A DNA stretch of 64,000 bases from Symbioplanes lichenis (GTDB taxonomy: Bacteria > Actinomycetota > Actinomycetes > Mycobacteriales > Micromonosporaceae), in the NCBI RefSeq assembly GCF_030709675.1, contig NZ_JAUZQD010000004.1, positions 186,001-250,000 of the forward strand, read 5' to 3'. Below are positions 61,020-64,000 of the stretch, piece after piece. Made by a program: the position numbers and the translations under genes. Numbering within the stretch: the first letter of the stretch is position 1; the number at the start of each line of letters is the position of its first letter. Under the pieces are notes generated by a model. It searched no databases. It was not told the origin of the DNA and saw only the letters and a program-made list of their open reading frames with translations.

Positions 61020-63410
61020 TTGTTCGCCGGGTGGGGATCTTGGGTGGCCCGGTTCCGCCTGCCGGTGCTGGCGGTCGCGCTCGTCGCGGTCGTCTCCGCC
61101 GGGGTGTGGGGCCTGGGCGTCTTCGACCGGCTGACCGAGGGTGGCTACGGCGACCCCGGCAGCGAGTCGAGCCGGGCCGCGGAGGTGGTGGCGCGGGAGC
61201 TGGGGGCGACGGCCGGGGACGTCGTCGCGGTGTACCGGCCTGTCACCGGCTCGATCGAGGAGCCGGCGGTCGGCCAGCGCGTCACGAGCACGCTGTCGGC
61301 GTTGCCGAAGTCGGCCGTGGCGGGCGTCGCCGGCTACTGGCCGGACCGGGCGCCGCAGTTCGCGTCCGCCGACGGCCGGAGCGCGGTCATGGTGCTCACG
61401 CTGGCCGGGGCGGACGACGGGGCGAAGCTGGACGCGTACCAGGAGATCAAGGACCGGCTGGCCGTGACCGGGCTGGACGTGCAGCTCTCCGGGGCCGCGC
61501 CGCTGGCCGACGCGTCCGCGAGCCGGTCGACCGAGGACCTGGCCTTCGCCGAGGCGATCTCGCTGCCGATCGTGCTGGTGCTGCTGCTGTTCATCTTCGG
61601 CTCGCTGGTGGCCGCGGCCCTGCCCGTGCTGGTCGGCGGGTGCGCGGTGCTCGGCTCGCTCGGGGTACTCCACGCCGTCTCGCACACGCACGACGTCAAC
61701 TCTTTCGCCGTCAACGTGGCCAGCCTCCTCGGGCTGGGCATGGCCATCGACTACGGGCTGTTCATGGTCGGGCGCTTCCGCGAGGAGCTGGCCGCCGGCT
61801 CCGCCCCGCACCTCGCGGTGGCGCGGACCGTGGGCACCGCCGGGCGTACCGTCGTCTTCTCGGCGACCCTGCTCATGACCGCGCTGGCCGGCCTGCTGCT
61901 CTTCCCGCAGGGCTTCCTCAAGTCGCTCGCCTACGGCGGCCTGGCGGCCGTCGCGCTCGCGGCGATCCTGTCGCTCACCCTGCTGCCCGCGCTCCTGGCC
62001 GTCCTGGGTCACCGGGTCGACAAGCTGCCCGTACGCCTTCCGCGCCGCAAGCGTGCCGCGGGCGCCGAGGGTACGGGCTGGGCCCGCCTCGCCCGGCTGG
62101 TGCTGCGCCGCCCGGTGCTCGTGGCGCTGCCGATCCTCGCGGGGCTGCTCGTGCTGGCCGCGCCGATCCGGGGCGTGCAGTTCGGCGAGAACGACGAGCG
62201 GGTGCTGCCCGAGGGCGATCCCGCCCGGGTCGCCGTGGAGACGCTCAAGTCCGACTTCCCGGCGCTCAGCAGCGCCGGCGTGCAGGTCGTGCTGCGGGGC
62301 ACCGGCGGGTTCGCCCCGTCCAAGGAGGGCGCCGCCGCGTTCGCCGACCGGCTCAACAACATGCACGGCATCGACACGGTGACGCCGTCCGGGGCGCGGG
62401 GCACGGTGATCACGTACACGGCGACTTTGATCAACCAGGATCCGTACAGCACCGACGCGCGGGACGTCGTGCGGGAGATCCGCGACGTGCGCCCGCCCGC
62501 CGCGACGGAGCTGCTCGTGGGCGGCGCCACGGCCCGCAACCTCGACAGCCTCGCCGCCACGGCCGACCGGCTGCCCGCCATGATCGGGCTGCTCGCCGGG
62601 GCGACGCTGCTGCTCATGTTCCTGGCCTTCGGCTCGGTGCTGCTGCCGGTCAAGGCCGTGGTGATGAGCGCGCTGAGCCTGAGCGCCACGTTCGGGGTGC
62701 TGGTCTGGATCTTCCAGGACGGCCACGGGGCGGGGCTGCTGAACGTCACGCCGGCGCCGCCCGAGGCGGGCATCGTCGTGCTGATGGCCGCGGTGGTGTT
62801 CGGGCTGTCGACCGACTACGAGGTGTTCCTGCTGTCCCGGATGGTCGAGGCCCGGGGCCGCGGCGCGTCGACCGAGGAGGCGGTGACGACCGGCCTGACG
62901 CGTACGGGCCGGGTGATCAGCGCGGCGGCGCTGCTGCTCATCGTGGTGACCGGGGCGTTCGCGCTGTCGAGCGTCACGACCATGCGCTTCGTCGGCGTGG
63001 GCATGATCGTCGCCCTGGTGCTGGACGCGACGGTGGTCCGGATGCTGCTGGTGCCGGCCGTGCTCAAGCTGCTCGGGAACGCGGCGTGGTGGGCGCCGGG
63101 GCCGCTCAAGCGCCTCCAGGAGCGGGCCGGCCTGGCCGAGGTCTCCTCCGAGCCTGCGCCGCCGGCCCCGCGCCTCCAGCTGCAACCCACCTTCCGGCAG
63201 GCGCCGGTCTCACCCCCGCCCGCCGCCTCCTGGGACATGCCGGTCGCCGGATCCGCGCCGCTGCCGGACATGCCCTTCGCCGGATCCGCGCCCGGTCCCG
63301 CCCCCGCGCGGATCTCCTTCGACCAGGCGCCGGGCGTCCCGCAGCAGCTCGGTCCGGCGCACCGGCGCCTGGAGCTGCCGGCCGCCCCCTCGGAGGAGGC
63401 CCCGCACTGA
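61020..63410 (+). CDS. MMPL/RND family transporter
   Basis: A 796-residue protein with two MMPL halves, each with one helix, an outer domain, then five helices. The first half has SLLGLGMAIDYGLFMVGRFREEL, the second VVFGLSTDYEVFLLSRMVEARG; the Asp-Tyr pairs are the family's proton-relay position. The C-terminal ~110 residues are a cytoplasmic Pro-rich tail. Members export lipids, pigments or drugs. TTG start after AAAAGGGG. Cargo unknown. Confidence 0.92.
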   Translation: MFAGWGSWVARFRLPVLAVALVAVVSAGVWGLGVFDRLTEGGYGDPGSESSRAAEVVARELGATAGDVVAVYRPVTGSIEEPAVGQRVTSTLSALPKSAVAGVAGYWPDRAPQFASADGRSAVMVLTLAGADDGAKLDAYQEIKDRLAVTGLDVQLSGAAPLADASASRSTEDLAFAEAISLPIVLVLLLFIFGSLVAAALPVLVGGCAVLGSLGVLHAVSHTHDVNSFAVNVASLLGLGMAIDYGLFMVGRFREELAAGSAPHLAVARTVGTAGRTVVFSATLLMTALAGLLLFPQGFLKSLAYGGLAAVALAAILSLTLLPALLAVLGHRVDKLPVRLPRRKRAAGAEGTGWARLARLVLRRPVLVALPILAGLLVLAAPIRGVQFGENDERVLPEGDPARVAVETLKSDFPALSSAGVQVVLRGTGGFAPSKEGAAAFADRLNNMHGIDTVTPSGARGTVITYTATLINQDPYSTDARDVVREIRDVRPPAATELLVGGATARNLDSLAATADRLPAMIGLLAGATLLLMFLAFGSVLLPVKAVVMSALSLSATFGVLVWIFQDGHGAGLLNVTPAPPEAGIVVLMAAVVFGLSTDYEVFLLSRMVEARGRGASTEEAVTTGLTRTGRVISAAALLLIVVTGAFALSSVTTMRFVGVGMIVALVLDATVVRMLLVPAVLKLLGNAAWWAPGPLKRLQERAGLAEVSSEPAPPAPRLQLQPTFRQAPVSPPPAASWDMPVAGSAPLPDMPFAGSAPGPAPARISFDQAPGVPQQLGPAHRRLELPAAPSEEAPH

Positions 63411-63490
63411 CAAATCGCCCGTGTTGGCGGTGGCCGGGCCTCAGCGGATATCGTGGCGCGCTGACTGTTCGGGACTTTGACAGGACGAGG

Positions 63491-64000
63491 ATGACCGCGA
63501 CGACCGACGGGACCGCCGCCCCGGGGATCGACCCCGAGCGGCTCGCGCTCTGCCTGGCGGTGATCGCCGAGGCCGAGGAGCTCGACCCCGAGCACCCCGA
63601 CGCGCTGGCCGTGCGCCGCGCCACCGCGGGGCTGTTCAAGGCGGTGAAGATGCGCCGCCGCAAGGACCGCCGCGACGCGATCCTGGCCCACGACCGGGCG
63701 GTGACCGCGGCCACCGCGACCGGGGCGCCGAGCCGGATCGACGACGAGACCGCCGGGCTGCCGCTGAGCACCGGGACCACCGGGCGCTCGGCCGGCACCC
63801 TGCGGCAGCCGCGCGGCTGTTACATCTGCAAGCAGCGCTACACCGAGGTCGACGCGTTCTACCACCAGCTGTGCCCGGCGTGCGCGGCGAGCAACCACGC
63901 CAAGCGGGAGGCGCGCACCGACCTGACCGGGCGCCGGGCCCTGCTGACCGGCGGCCGCGCCAAGATCGGCATGTACATCGCGCTGCGCCTGCTCCGCGAC
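63491..64000 (+). CDS. SDR-family oxidoreductase with N-terminal zinc ribbon (right-truncated)
   Basis: The first 170 residues before the window ends. Residues 1-100 are a helical segment (GIDPERLALCLAVIAEAEEL). A Cys4 ribbon follows, CYICKQRYTEVDAFYHQLCP plus AC, two Cys-x-x-Cys pairs. Then the start of a Rossmann fold, LTGRRALLTGGRAKIGMYIAL, with the TGGxxxIG cofactor loop. Actinobacteria have such ribbon-SDR proteins of unknown substrate. ATG follows a GAGG. A TTGGCG and a GATATC 17 bases apart at about 63433-63461 could be its promoter. Confidence 0.85.
   Translation, partial: MTATTDGTAAPGIDPERLALCLAVIAEAEELDPEHPDALAVRRATAGLFKAVKMRRRKDRRDAILAHDRAVTAATATGAPSRIDDETAGLPLSTGTTGRSAGTLRQPRGCYICKQRYTEVDAFYHQLCPACAASNHAKREARTDLTGRRALLTGGRAKIGMYIALRLLRD

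Overview
The window is high-GC DNA with dense, short-spaced genes, frequent GTG/TTG starts and overlapping stop/start codons, typical of a filamentous actinobacterium. The mix of genes (a large AfsR-type regulator, a MEDS-STAS protein, DUF4082 exoproteins, a DUF5996 protein, PemK/MazF, an SDR with an N-terminal zinc ribbon) suggests Micromonosporaceae, possibly Actinoplanes. This is inference from gene style, not a database match.

Left part (1-14.4 kb): a truncated X-Pro dipeptidyl-peptidase-type tail, a TetR regulator divergent from a TIM-barrel hydrolase/GNAT pair with a double operator between them, a SARP/AfsR-NB-ARC-TPR regulator, secreted enzymes (NlpC/P60, streptogrisin-type protease, sialidase), then selB-selA, a SnoaL/WYL pair, a sulfotransferase and a frameshifted gene abutting tRNA-Sec.

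Selenocysteine locus (8.4-22.8 kb): selB, selA, tRNA-Sec(UCA), selD and a three-subunit formate dehydrogenase lie within 15 kb. The catalytic subunit is read through an in-frame TGA at 22205-22207, followed after 12 nt by a short SECIS-like hairpin with a GGTCT loop. A complete decoding machinery therefore sits beside its apparent client. A 47-bp tandem repeat with palindromic cores lies just downstream of the operon.

Middle (22.9-30 kb): MEDS-STAS sensor, DinB protein, erythromycin-esterase-like hydrolase, a double-NUDIX protein with a repeat linker, a GNAT, an Arg/Glu-rich repeat protein and an ANTAR-PAS-SpoIIE phosphatase.

30.5-40.2 kb: an ABC importer with duplicated lipoprotein receptors runs into an overlapping operon of a RutA-like monooxygenase, isochorismatase-type hydrolase, NtaA/DszA-type monooxygenase, MFS transporter, an unrecognised small protein and two flavin reductases. 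It looks like an import-and-degrade cluster for an unidentified heterocyclic or amide compound.

40.4-45.5 kb: a solitary MazF-like toxin, gnd, and then a divergent module: a micro-ORF, a LuxR-type HTH protein and a four-TM protein ending in an abbreviated nucleoside-phosphorylase-type domain on one strand, and an HTH-macro-domain protein on the other, with three 10-bp repeats between. This is my best candidate for an undescribed nucleotide- or ADP-ribose-linked system.

Right part (45.5-64 kb): a GGDEF-EAL protein, pgm, a CopC-CopD fusion, STAS, yaaA, an ECF sigma factor with SnoaL tail, two very large secreted DUF4082 proteins, a membrane-anchored FKBP, a proline-rich membrane protein, an MMPL transporter and a right-edge-truncated SDR enzyme. 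Several starts (selA, fdhA, afsR-like, HTH-macro, a GNAT) sit six bases after a TANNNT-like -10 box, suggesting leaderless transcripts.
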